The notes under the pieces were generated by a model. The model did no database searches. It worked only from the letters and a program-made list of their open reading frames with translations, and was not told the DNA's origin. The translations under genes were made by a program, and so were the position numbers. This document shows, in pieces, positions 10,554-21,671 of a stretch of DNA of 64,000 bases. Source of the stretch: Rugalucina vietnamica (taxonomy: Eukaryota; Mollusca; Bivalvia; Lucinida; Lucinidae); the NCBI GenBank assembly GCA_964017185.1, contig OZ024869.1:64246931-64310930 (forward strand), given 5' to 3'. Position 1 is the first letter of the stretch; every line of letters begins with the position of its first letter.

Positions 10554-11903
10554 GTTGTGGCCACTCTAGCAACTTCATTTTTGATTGGATCTTCTTCATT
10601 CTTGCAGGTAACAAGGACAACCATAACATCTCGGATGAGGTCGAATTTCGGCCAGGTTCGACCTCAGATTGCGGAGTTAGCTGCCCTTGAGCGTCTGGAA
10701 AAATCCCCATAAACTTATAATGGGAAAAATGTTGTGGCCACTCTATCGCCTTTATTTTTTATTAGATCTTCTTCATTCTTGCAGGTAACAAGGACAGTCA
10801 TAATATCTCGGATGGGTTTTAATTTCAGCCAGATCCGACCTCTGACTGTGGAGTTAGCTGCCCTTGAGTGTTTGAAAAATCATTATTTTGTGTTTTGGCC
10901 ACTCTAGCAATTTCAATTTCGATCGGATCTTCTTCATACTTGGAAGTAACAAGGATAGCCATAACATCTCGGATGAGTTCGAATTTCAGCTACATGTAGA
11001 TTCAACCCTTGACTGCCGAGTTATCTGCCCTTGACTGTGTGAAAAATCAATATTTAGTGTTGTGGCCACTCTAGCGCCTTCATTTTTATTTGGATCTTCT
11101 TTATTCTTGGAAGTAACAAGGGCATCTGTAACATCTCGGATGAGTTTGATTTTCGACCAAATCCGACTTTTGACATCGGAGTTATCTGCCCTTGAGTGTT
11201 TGAAAAATCAATATGTAGTGTTGTGGCCACTGTAGCGCTTTCAATTTTGATTGGATCTTCTTCATACTTGCAAGTAACAAGGATAGCCATAACATCTCGG
11301 ATGAGTTCGAATTTCAGCCAGGTCCGACCCTTGACTGCAGAGTTATCTGTCCTTGACTGTGTGAAAAATCAATATTTAGTGTTGTGGCCACTCTAGCGCC
11401 TTCATTTTTATTCGAATTTTCTTTATTCTTGAAAGTAACAAGGACATCTATAACATCTCGGATGACTTCGAATTTCGACCAGATCGGACCTCTGACTGCG
11501 GAGTTATCTGCCCTTGAGTGTTTGAAAAATTCATATTTTGTGTTGTGGCCACTCTAGCATCTTTGTTTTTCTGTGGATCTTCTTTATTCTTGCAGGTAAC
11601 AAGGATAACTACAATATCTCGCATGAGTTCGAATTTCGGCCAGATCTGACCTCTGACTGCGGAGTTAGCTGCCCTTTAGTGTTTGAAAAATCAATATTTT
11701 GTATTGTGACTACTCTAGCGCCTTCAATTTTGATCGGATCTTCTTCATTTTTGGAAGAAACAAGGATAACCATAACATCTTGGATGAGTTTGAATTTGAG
11801 CCAGATTCGACTGTGGACTGCGGAGTTAGCTGTCCTTGAATGTTTGAAAAATCAATTTTTAGTGTTGTGGCCACTCTAGCATCTTCAATTTTGATCGGAT
11901 TTT

Positions 11904-11904
<1 letters not shown>
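10554..11904 (+). repeat. 161-bp tandem array, about nine units
   Basis: The anchor GTTGTGGCCACTCTAGC or a close variant occurs at 10554, 10731, 10892, 11059, 11220, 11381, 11542, 11703 and 11864. Five spacings in a row are exactly 161, and the others are 161, 167 and 177. Each unit also carries GGATCTTCTTCATTCTTG, AACATCTCGGATGAG and CTGACTGCGGAGTTA-type blocks. The last unit is cut short by the poly(A) at 11905. Confidence 0.85.

Positions 11905-11953
<49 letters not shown>
11905..11953 (+). repeat. poly(A) tract, 49 nt
   Basis: This is an uninterrupted A run directly after GGATTTTC of the last, truncated 161-bp unit. It looks like expansion or an assembly effect inside the repeat and not a retrotransposon tail, because element sequence continues past it. 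Confidence 0.6.
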
Positions 11954-11956
<3 letters not shown>

Positions 11957-12021
11957 ACTTTGTCCAGTAACTGTACTTGTTGACTCTCAGGTGAGCGATT
12001 GCTGACCTTGGGCTACTTGTT

Positions 12022-14500
12022 TTTTATCCAAAACATGTGGATGTGGGTACTCGTGTCAGAACCGCCTCGTCTGCTGTATTCATTGCATATAGACGAACTT
12101 AAGTGTGTTTCCCAGTATCTGATAATGTTTTTGCAGATATTTTGCATTTGTTTGAATGTAGAGGAAATTATTTTTCTTGGCACAATTTAGCATTTAGTTT
12201 GTCGCAAAATGTGCAGCAAAATTTTGAAAATCGGATGACAAATAAAAAAGTTCTGATCAAAATATTTTGACAAGGGATTTTATGTACAAAAATCTCATGG
12301 AAGGGAGGTAAATGTTTTCCCGCAAAAAATCTTGACATTTCATTATTATTGTTCAAACTCATTATAAAATGGCATGAATGACTTACCTGAGATAAAATAT
12401 TCACGATCAAGCCAAAACATTTCGAAGAGTACCCAGTTTCATGATCATGGATTATCCCCCCTTGCCAATGCAAAATTCCTATTAAAATCATTTGGCCATT
12501 AAAACTTTATCTGTGACCGATTTTAAAAAATTTCGCAGGTCCTACTAGCACAAACTAAGATCAAGACTTTTACATGAAACTAACTTTCCTACCACCCTAC
12601 ACACATAAATTTCTGCGAAAACCCAATGTAAACTTTAGGATGACAATTTAGGGAATTTTGCATTAATCTGTTTTAAATTACTGTTTCGATAGTTTTACGT
12701 CGCTAACGTCATTCCACTTTTGCAGTTTTGTTCCGCATATGACGACTGTTTACAATTGAGTCCTCCGTAAAACCACCCATCATTAATATTCATTTTTATA
12801 TTGACCATTCAAATCTGCACATTAGCTAACGGTCAATGACGGTTAGACAACACGTGGGTTAGACAAACAAACCCACGTGCTTTTTACAGGTAAATACAGG
12901 TGCAAAAACACAATGTTTGTCTAAGGAAATAGGGGTGGGCGTGGCTATACCTTGCTGGCGGAGGAGTCAATTGTCCTATATCTAGTCAGAAGTAGCGTAT
13001 AAGTAGGGAATCAGGCATGTTCAATGGTGATTTCAGACACTTATATCTCAGTTTATTAGACACAATAGTTTGGGTTTGTCGAAGCAGACATAACAAGTTT
13101 AGCTGATTTTTGCACATATGACGTAACGGTTTACTGCAAAGTTTCAATGAATTCACTTTGACACACTTGAAGGTGTTAAACATATTATTCCGTATTCTGA
13201 CGGCTTCTGGATATAATACAAAAACATGATAGAAACTTATTGATGCACACACAGGCAGTATAAATCAGTTATTAAAGGGTAAGGGTTAAGATTCCTTGAA
13301 CAATATTTTTGTCGAGAAAACATGGTTTTTGCAACATATTTTTAAGACCATATACTTATCGCAACCAAACATTTTGGGTAAAGTGATTTTATACACACAT
13401 TTCCGGTTCATCATGTTCATTGTATAATCATTAATAACACTGTACATAACTAATGCCAATTCCTATACTTAAAATTATACACTATATTTATGTGTTTACC
13501 TGCTACTTTACAATTGGACAGTAAGTGTGGACATGCACTGTACTTATTATGGAGCTGAGCCCATCTTTTTGAAAGCCGCCCACTTGCCCAAACATGCTAT
13601 TCCGATACACTATGTCATTTACAATAGAACAGCTGTATTCAAAATATTTTGATTGGGGACATGAGATATCAGGTAGGAGAAATCTATTGATTCTTAGAGT
13701 ATCTATAAACCTTTACGGTAATGTGTAAGGTCAATATGTCTCTAGGACTTTGAAAACGACTCACTGTATACATCGGATATCATTTGTTATATTTTAAAAA
13801 GTTGAGCGGATGTATAAAATAAACATACATGTAGTATCTTGTACCTCAACACCATTAACAAGATTTAATCCATAACGATTTGTTTGCATTTTTGTTTGAA
13901 GACGTCATCGAGACGTAAGAAAACCTGAAAGCGGCTACAATGATGAGTTTTTGTAAAAACAAACCATTTCTGGTGATAGCTTACAACCTTAAGCAAAAAG
14001 AAAAGCGGAATAAAACGGGGGATTTCTTTTAATGTCATTTAAGGCGCTATCGTTATTTGCTAACGTCAAGCGTAAGTGTTCAAAACACATCCAGACATTC
14101 GATTACAAAATCAAAAGTACATGAAATGGCGATTTTTACGTAAGTCTGTGTCTATTTATTGTTAGCAAAAACGTTTCATTTTATACGCAAAAGTAAAGGT
14201 TTTTTAAAAACGTTAAAGTGACGTAATTACAGCGGCTTAAGTGCAAATGAAGGCCAAGCAAAAGCATTTACTTTTGTGTTTCTTTCCAGAAATCCAGTTG
14301 TACCTGATGAATATTTTCCGTCCCCATAATTTTTTGTTGAGTCATGTGTAACGCTTGAATTCATTGTGTATGACGTCAATAACTGGCGTTGACGTTTCGG
14401 TTTTGGTATTGAAGTTAAGCAGATTGACTGTACTTTTCAGTTATCCTGAGAGTAAGAATCAATAAGGTAAGTGAGGCGTTTACAAAGTCCCTTAGAATAC
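12022..14500. other. no gene recognised
   Basis: A small perfect hairpin (CACGTGGGTT with AACCCACGTG) lies at about 12850-12878. Open frames of 63-107 codons occur (12168-12491 minus is the longest). They lack motifs, good starts or splice context, and I do not support them. Confidence 0.45.
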
Positions 14501-15492
14501 CAGAGGACCAATGGTCCTGTAAACGCTCAACTGAGATCTGTTGTATATACCTATGAAGATGTTTGAATATTATGAAAAAATAGCCCCAGTAAAGGGGCAG
14601 ATGAGGCTCTGGGGCCATTTGTTTCATAATAATCAATATCCTGTCCATTTATCAATTGCCTGCAAGTCTTTCCATTCAACTGACATTTTGACAGTTTTAC
14701 CCATTCAAAGGCATAGGCGACCTATGTTGACCTTGTCGTAAAATAGGTCAAAGTCACTACAGGGTCCTGATTTATATCGATAATTCATGCCATGTTTCTT
14801 TCGAAAATTGGTCCACCGGTTCCGGAGAAGAAGATTTTTGAAGGGTTTTACCATATATGGGCATGGCGGCCATCTTGGTCAAGACCTAGATTATTTATAT
14901 ATACATTGGTTACCCAATCCTATAGATGTTTCACATAAAATGTGGCTTTGATTGGCCGAGTGGTTTCAGAGGAGAAGATGTTTGAATATTATGGAAATAT
15001 ATATGTATACTGCCCCGGGGTGAGGGCATATGAGCTCCTGGGGACCATTGTTTTCAGAATCATTAATATTCAGCCTACAGCGCATTACCTGCAAGACTTT
15101 TACTTTAAATGACATTTTAAAAGTTTCCACCGTTCAAATGCATTAACGATCTATGTTGACCTTGCCATAAAATAGGTCAAGGTCATCGCAGGGTCATGAT
15201 TTATATATACATTATAGAACTTGAGTCATCAATACTTCATGCTAAGTTTCGTTTAAATCTGTCCACCGGTTCCGGAGAAGAAGATTTTTGAAGGGTGTTT
15301 ACCATATATGGGCATGGCGGCCATCTTGGTCATGTGACCTGGATTATTTATATACACATTGGTTCCCTCTTCCTATAGATGCTTCACATAAAATTTGGCT
15401 TTGATTGGCCCAGCAGTTTCAGAGAAGATGTTTGAATATAATGGTAATATTATACAATTATTGACGTCAATGAGGTAGATATATAGAGGATA

Positions 15493-15639
15493 TTTGCTTT
15501 TTTGAGATGAATACCAAATATATTTCATCGAGTGAGTTAAAAACATCATAATTTTCAAGAGTGCGCAGCACGAGTGAAAATTTTTATGTTTTCAACTCAC
15601 TCGATGAAATATATTTGGTATTCACCGAAAAAAGGCAAA
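15493..15639. mobile_element. foldback (hairpin) element
   Basis: Arms of about 64 bp are nearly perfect reverse complements, centred on GAGTGCGCAGCACGAGTG. Each contains GAATACCAAATATATTTC and ATCGAGTGAGTT. It is inserted after the second unit of the AGCTCACC element at 14501. No coding sequence. Confidence 0.65.
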
Positions 15640-15700
15640 AATTTCTTTTTATTTTATACAATACACGCGCATTTTCCAATTTCAGGCAGGCGGTGAAAAT

Positions 15701-15702
<2 letters not shown>

Positions 15703-15751
<49 letters not shown>
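15703..15751 (+). repeat. poly(A) tract, 49 nt
   Basis: An uninterrupted A run follows GGTGAAAATGC, shortly after the foldback element at 15493-15639. Confidence 0.7.
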
Positions 15752-15755
<4 letters not shown>

Positions 15756-16134
15756 AAACAAATTATTTTGGTACCACCTTTTTCCTTACGTTCTAACTAA
15801 GAAAATGAATACCCACGCTTTATGTTTTTGTTCATAAATAACGTTTGAATTTCTGATGTGAGACACATTTAATTACGTCAAGTAAATGGAAACGTCTATC
15901 TATCTTCATATACTGAGTCGATCAATTTCTGATCATCATCTCAGGTTTTGGTAGAAACGTCAGAAGTAATCCAAAATCTACAGTGAAGATATAGGCTGAT
16001 ACCAGACACTAGTGACTTTTGATATCAGTGAGATTTGATAGCAGTGAAATTTCATATCAATGAAAATATCAATTTTATCAAGTTGAGATATACATTGGTT
16101 TTCACTGTAAAGTATGAAATAAAAAGGATTTATC

Positions 16135-16205
16135 TACCTGAAAAAGTGATATTAACCGAGACCGCAGGCTGAGGTGAATATCACCATTGAGGGTACATAA
16201 ATCCT
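16135..16205. repeat. short hairpin
   Basis: AGGATTTATCTACC pairs with GGTACATAAATCCT, and inside it GTGATATT pairs with AATATCAC, around a GACCGCAGGCTG centre. The architecture is like the other foldbacks in the window, but the sequence is different. Confidence 0.45.
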
Positions 16206-17265
16206 TATATCTACCGAAATTGAAATCAATAACTGTTTTGTTATATGAGTTTTTAACTGTTTTGTAGTTGTTGTTTTTTATAACAGATAAATAAACAAAA
16301 TCGTAACAGATGTTAAAGACGACTATATAATGAGGAATAATGATTGAAAGATAAAATTGTTAGTTCTTAGTAAAACCTATGTTTTGAATCACCATGACGA
16401 GGCAATTCCAATGATTACCAACACCATAGTTTCTTACGAAAAATAATCAGAATTATCCCTTAATTATCACCAAATACACCTCATTATACGTATAGTGCTT
16501 TGTTTTCCTGTAATAGTGTGTTACTCCTAGCATGTAGATTTCATGAACTGAAATGAGTTCAGGCTATTAACAGCTTACTGGCTGTTTTTATACATATACA
16601 CCATGTTAATTTCATGCTGGTGCTATTTTGGGTACTCAGGAGGTGACTATAAATTTTGGAAGTTAGTATAGAAAACCTATCAAAATAATAAACCTCCAGG
16701 AGCTGGTTTGATCTGGTTTTCATCAGTCTGGTCTAGTTTCAGAGAGTTTTAGAGCAATATAAGTATTTATTAATACTGAATGAGCCAATCAGGAGACAGG
16801 ATTTTCTTCAGTCATATAACAAACATATATATTACCCCGGGGTGGTGGCATATGAGCCCCTGGGACCAATTTATTTTTCAGAATCATTAATATTCAGTCC
16901 TACTGCGCATTTCCTGCAAGACTTTCTTTAAATGACATTTTAGAAAGTTTTCTCCGTTCAAATGCATTGACGACATCTGATGACCTTGCCGTAAAATAGG
17001 CCAAGTTCATCACAGGATCATGATTTATATACACATTGTAGTACTTGAGTCATCGATGCTTCGCCAAGTTTCGTTGAAATCGGCCAACCAGTTCCGGAGT
17101 AGAAGATTTTTTAAGGGTTTATACCATGTATTGGCATGGCGGCCATCTTGGTCATGTGACCTGGATTATTTATATACACATTGATTCCCTCTTCCTATAG
17201 ATGCTTCATATAAAATTTGGCTTTGACTGGCCGAGTGGTTTCAGAGGAGAAGATCTTTGAAATTG

Positions 17266-18221
17266 TGGACGGACTGTGTTGAGTCACTAATATGTCCAAA
17301 CAAAACTGTATCAGATAATATCCCGAAGTTTGTGGAATGGTGTTCTTGATAGTAAAAATGTCTTTGCAGGCCATTTTTAAATTATCTAGCTGAGAACCTC
17401 GGTTAAATCATGGTTTATTTATGGCGTTTATTTATATGATTATAGATTTTATACGTGCGAATAAGTTTTTTTTTTCTCAGATTCCGAAGTAGCGTATAAT
17501 GATTTTTTTAAATGGTCACGTATTATTTTTTTTAGCGTTTGCTGTGAGAGAGAAAATTCTATGTTTCATGTAGATACATAGTCGCATTTAATTTCATTGG
17601 CGGATAAACGTAATTCATTGTTGGCAACATTACACACAATTGTTCGATGCCTTAAAATAGACCGCATTTGTGTCAAGATTTCCTGTCAAGCTAATGTAAA
17701 AATTGCAATGATATGATTTCAAACAACTTTGATGCTATTCATTAACACGTTTCAATTATTTAAGCTGATTACTTATTTAAGTAAGCTCGATTAAGCTGCG
17801 CCCCGAACCTATCTGACATGACTTAAGTCTGAGCAAAATGCAATGTACAAGAATATTGCTTGTTTCATGGATTATCTGGACTTGAATTGTATTTTGATTA
17901 TGTCTATCGCAGAATTTTCAGTTACCCAACTAGTGGTGGTTCACCTACATGTAACGTATTAAGTCGCAATCATAAACTGAAAGCAAGATTTCTGTTAACG
18001 TATCTAAATTATAACATCGGTCTTTACCTCCCCCTCGTGCAGTGTTAAACAGTTTTATTAGACTATCCTAGAACACGCAGAGCCCGTCGTTAAAATTAAT
18101 TAAAAGATTCAAGTCTTCAAACGTAGGGGAAACTAGAAATATGTGTTTGTAAAACACTGTGCCCCCAACTATATTTTTGCCACTAACCTGGCACAGATTG
18201 TCATGGAAGAAACAATACACA
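17266..18221. other. no gene recognised
   Basis: AT-rich sequence without a supported frame, repeat or motif. Confidence 0.4.
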
Positions 18222-18430
18222 AAATTTTATATTACTGACCGTCCAAGGCAATACTTCTGTTGTGGTTCTAATTGTTTTATGTTTTGGCGTGAAATTTTTG
18301 TGCTGTTTGCACCTTGCCATTTTCATCTTTTTAGTTAAGGTCGGGTAACTGAGTGGTAAATAGCTGGGAAATAGCTGCTCACTCGGCTTACGATATGTTT
18401 TCTTTGTATATTAGTACATGTATCTGCAAG
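18222..18430 (+). repeat. dispersed repeat R3, copy 1 (partial)
   Basis: The block GACCGTCCAAGGCAATACTT, TTCTGTTGTGGTTC, TTTTTGTGCTGTTTG, GGTAACTGAGTGG and CTCACTCGGCTTACGATATG matches 45280-45545 and 51268-51545. The later part of the repeat (GGAGTGGGAATCT and on) is missing here. Confidence 0.6.
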
Positions 18431-18995
18431 TTTGCTAAAAGTTTGCTAAAAACCAATCAGATTATCAACTTACAGTCTGATCATTTTTGTGTCAATGGGA
18501 CCATCTGCTGTGATTGTTATCATGGGTTGATTGGTGTCAGAGAAGATTAAAAAGGTGGGCAGATGACAACAGACAGACAATAATTGGCAATAAACCCCAA
18601 AGCATGCCTATACCATAAGATCAACTAGTGAACCTTTCCGCTCTAGCACCTAGTCCATCTCTATGAAGCTTGTCAGGTGTCACCTTCTGATAGTCTGCCA
18701 CTCTCTAAGAATTTGAATATATGACAGTGAATTTTCACATATGTAACTGGGGATGCAAAGAACACTTCAATGAATAAGTACCTATTTTGTTCCAAGGCGG
18801 TTCTGCTGTGATCTACCTTCATTGTCTGACTATTCTGTCTGCCTCTCAGTTGTATTGTCATCTTTGTGTTTGGTTGATACTAGCTGTAGGGCTAACTTGC
18901 TAGAAATAGCTGGTCAACATGCTTTTCTAATGTGCTGTTTATATTTTTGAGATTTTTTATTTTATTTATTTTTTTTTGTGTGTGTGTGTGTGTGT
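18431..18995. other. no gene; possible repeat remains
   Basis: A 62-codon minus frame at 18673-18861 has no recognisable motif. A T-rich and (TG)n stretch runs from about 18950 to 18998. No feature is supported with confidence. Confidence 0.35.
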
Positions 18996-19172
18996 GTGTT
19001 TTTACTAAGGTTTAACATCTGAGTCAACAATTTTTCAGTCATGTCGGGATGGAGCCAACACTTCCTAGGCTTTAACCAGTACTGTAGGGAGTTATATGTG
19101 TTAATGTGGTGGGAATCGATCCAAGGACCTCTTGATTAGGAGCGACACTCTACCACTAGGCCACCATGCTCC
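18996..19172 (-). repeat. tRNA-headed SINE-like element
   Basis: The minus strand starts GGAGCATGGTGGCC and has a Pol III A box TGGCCTAGTGG (19153-19163) and a B box GGATCGATTCC (19112-19122) about 30 bases apart, as in tRNA genes. The head does not fold into a full tRNA. The body continues to TTGACTCAGATG, which fits a tRNA-derived SINE. A second, poorer copy lies at 19345-19510. Confidence 0.6.
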
Positions 19173-19344
19173 AAATGGATTGTTATGTTCTTTCTTTCCA
19201 ACCTGGTGTCTTTGGGTTGGGATTTTAAATTTAATTGTATCAATTCCTTGCTCTCCATACTACTTGACAGTTTTAATAATAGTGTTATCCCTCTCATGTG
19301 GACAGTAATTGTTGGATCATTATTCTTATTTGTTTATGTTGTGG

Positions 19345-19510
19345 TTTATCGTCTTAGTCAACAATTTTTCAATCATGTCTGAACACAGCAACTTAGCCCA
19401 AGGTATTGGCCGGTACTATGAGGAGCTAATGTGTCCTGATCAAAGTTGTCCTAACCATTAACCTCTCAATCCACAGAACAAACCATTCAGCACTAGGCCA
19501 ACACGCTCAC
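19345..19510 (-). repeat. tRNA-headed SINE-like element, diverged copy
   Basis: The same body (GTCAACAATTTTTCAATCAT near 19358) and a degraded A box, TTGGCCTAGTG, resemble 18996-19172. The B box is not recognisable, so the copy is older. Confidence 0.45.
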
Positions 19511-19769
19511 CAACAGATGAATCTATTGTTGATATACTGTCTGACTCCGGGACAGATAATATAGATGATGCCAAAAACATGTGTTGCAGGTAACCACACT
19601 CTACCTAAATGTTCCGGAGAAACATCTGATTTTCTGGTTATTAATTCCTTGGAAAATAATATTTTTAACATTTTGAGAAGTTTCACTACATGTATATTTC
19701 TATGCAATGATAACATAAATTAAATAAGTTCCTGTTCTACAGTACTTGTTATTTTGTACCCTTTACCCG

Positions 19770-19955
19770 AAACACACTTTTTGGCATCACTTGTGGATTT
19801 CTTTTGCTTTATGTCCCACCAAACAGTTATGGTCATGTGGAGAAGTTCCTCTGTTCAAACCTCATCCAAAAGACTGCAAACACATAGGATCGAACCTAGG
19901 ATCAGCATGAGTCTGAGGTTTACAAGGCAAGTGGTTTAACAACTAACTCACAGAA
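19770..19955 (-). repeat. tRNA-headed SINE-like element, different head
   Basis: The minus strand contains a B box AGGTTCGATCC (19887-19897) preceded by CTGTGAGTTAGTTGTTAAAC and a CCTTGTAAACC stretch typical of tRNA-like heads. The body near 19790-19830 (GGTCATGTGGAGAAGTTCC) is related to the GTCATGTCGGGA bodies elsewhere. Confidence 0.4.
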
Positions 19956-20046
19956 GCTTTTATTTTTACTGTATTTGCTTGCAAAAATATGGACATGCTT
20001 GAATATCATGGATATCAATACAAAAAATCAAAAACATACATATTTC

Positions 20047-21490
20047 ACTCTTTCTAGGTAGGTAGGGGTCACATTCTCACTGACACTTTCACTCTTTATA
20101 TGTTGTAGGCATCACATTCTCACAGACACTTTCACTCTTTATAGGTTGTAGGCGTCACATTCTCACAGACACTTTCACTCTTTATAGGTTGTAGGCGTCA
20201 CATTCTCACAGACACTTTCACTCTTTATAGGTTGTAGGCGTCACATTCTCACAGACACTTTCACTCTTTATAGGTTGTAGGCGTCACATTCTCACAGAAA
20301 CTTTCACTCTTTATAGGTTGTAGGCGTCACATTCTCACAGACACTTTCACTCTTTATAGGTTGTAGGCGTCACATTCTCACAGAAACTTTCACTCTTTAA
20401 AGGTTGTAGGCGTCACATTCTCAAGACTCTTTCAGTCTTAAAATGTTGGTTGGCGCCACACTCTCACAGACTCTTTCACTCTTTAAAGATAGGCAGGCGT
20501 CACATTCTCACAAACACTTTCATTCTTTAAAGGTAGGTAGGCGTCGCATTCTCACAGACACTTTCACTCTTTATAGGTTGTAGGCGTCACATTCTCACAG
20601 AAACTTTCACTCTTTAAAGGTTGTAGGCATCACATTCTCACAGACACTTTCACTCTTTATAGGTTGTAGGCGTCACATTCTCACAGACACTTTCACTCTT
20701 TAAAGGTTGTAGGCGTCACATTCCCAAGACTCTTTCAGTCTTAAAATGTTGGTTGGCGCCACACTCTCACAGACTCTTTCACTCTTTAAAGATAGGCAGG
20801 CGTCACATTCTCACAAACACTTTCATTCTTTAAAGGTAGGTAGGCGTCGCATTCTCAGACACTTTCACTCTGTAAAGGTAGGCAGGCATCACATTCTCAT
20901 AGACACTTTCACTCTTTAAATGTTGGTAGGTGTCACATTCTCACAGATTCTTTTAATCTTTATAGGTAGGTAGGCGTCACATTCTCACATGCACTTTCAC
21001 TCTTTAAATGTTGGTAGGCGTCACATTCTCACAGACTCTTTTAGTCTTTATAGGTAGGTAGGCGTCACATTCTCACATACACTTTCACTCTTTAAATGTT
21101 GGTAGGCATCACATTCTCACAGACTCTTTCACTCTTTAAATCTTGGTAGGCGTCACATTCTCACAGATTCTTTTACTCTTTATAGGTAGGTAGGCATCAC
21201 ATTCTCACAGACACTTTCACTCTTTAAAGGTTGGTAGACATCACATCCTCATAGACTCTTTCACTCTTTAAATGTTGGTAGGCGTCACATTCTCACAAAC
21301 TCTTTTACTCTTTATAGGTAGGTAGGCGTCACATTCTCACATACACTTTCACTCTTTAAAGATTGATAGGCCTCAAATTCTCACAGACTTTTTCACTTTT
21401 CAAAGGTTGGTAGGCGTCACATCCTCACAGACTCTTTCACTCTTTAAAGGCTGGTAGGCGTCACATTCTCACAAACACTCACTCTTTTAA
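20047..21490 (+). repeat. 43-bp tandem array, about 33 units
   Basis: The unit contains GGCGTCACATTCTCACAGAC, then ACTTTCACTCTTTA and AGGTTGTA or AGGTAGGTA, with period 43. Two variants of the linker (GTTGTAG and GTAGGTAG) alternate in places. A block of about 155 bp holding several odd units (CTCAAGACTC, GGTTGGCGCCACAC) occurs at ~20396 and again ~304 bp later, so there is higher-order structure. The array ends ~180 bp past the 3' end of the Helitron gene. It is not CRISPR: repeats are contiguous, with no unique spacers. Confidence 0.9.
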
Positions 21491-21671
21491 GGTGGGAGAA
21501 TGTGACACTTTATAGGCTGTCCGCCTTTGCCAGCCCTGTCGCAAACATTTAAGTATATTCCACATTTGGTAACAGGCTCTTAGAAAAAGACTTTGCATAG
21601 CTATACGGGCAGTCCACACAAGCATATGCTCATCTGTCTAACAAAGTAGTGTCTCCTGCACTTATAGCAGT

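Larger units (their letters stand above)
10301..12021 (+). mobile_element. AGCTCACC-family element with internal tandem array, copy 2
   Basis: The element opens AGCTCACCTGAGCCAAGGTG followed by AGCTTATAGTA and a GTCCGTCCGTCC stretch. It closes with CTCAGGTGAGCGATTGCTGACC and CTACTTGTTT. Both ends match 44222-45103. Between them most of the length is a 161-bp tandem array and a 49-nt poly(A). There is no coding capacity. Confidence 0.65.
14501..17265 (-). mobile_element. AGCTCACC-family element, copy 3, with ~450-bp units and an internal insertion
   Basis: The minus-strand 3' end is at 14501 (AGAGGACCAATGGTCC, then AACGCTCAACTGAG). Two adjacent units share GGTTCCGGAGAAGAAGATTT, GCATGGCGGCCATCTTGGTC and TTTGATTGGCC; their GCATGGCGG anchors are at 14861 and 15312, a period of 451. 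A third unit has its anchor at 17134. About 1.4 kb separates units 2 and 3, holding two hairpins and a poly(A). The opposite end with AGCTCACC is missing. Confidence 0.55.

Noticed and set aside
12168-12491. 107-codon minus frame
   Set aside because: No motif or context; similar chance frames occur throughout the window.
18996-19172. Functional tRNA gene
   Set aside because: A and B boxes are present, but the acceptor and other stems do not pair and a non-tRNA body follows; SINE-like reading preferred.
20047-21490. CRISPR-like regular repeats
   Set aside because: Units are contiguous 43-bp tandem repeats without unique spacers, in a eukaryotic genome.
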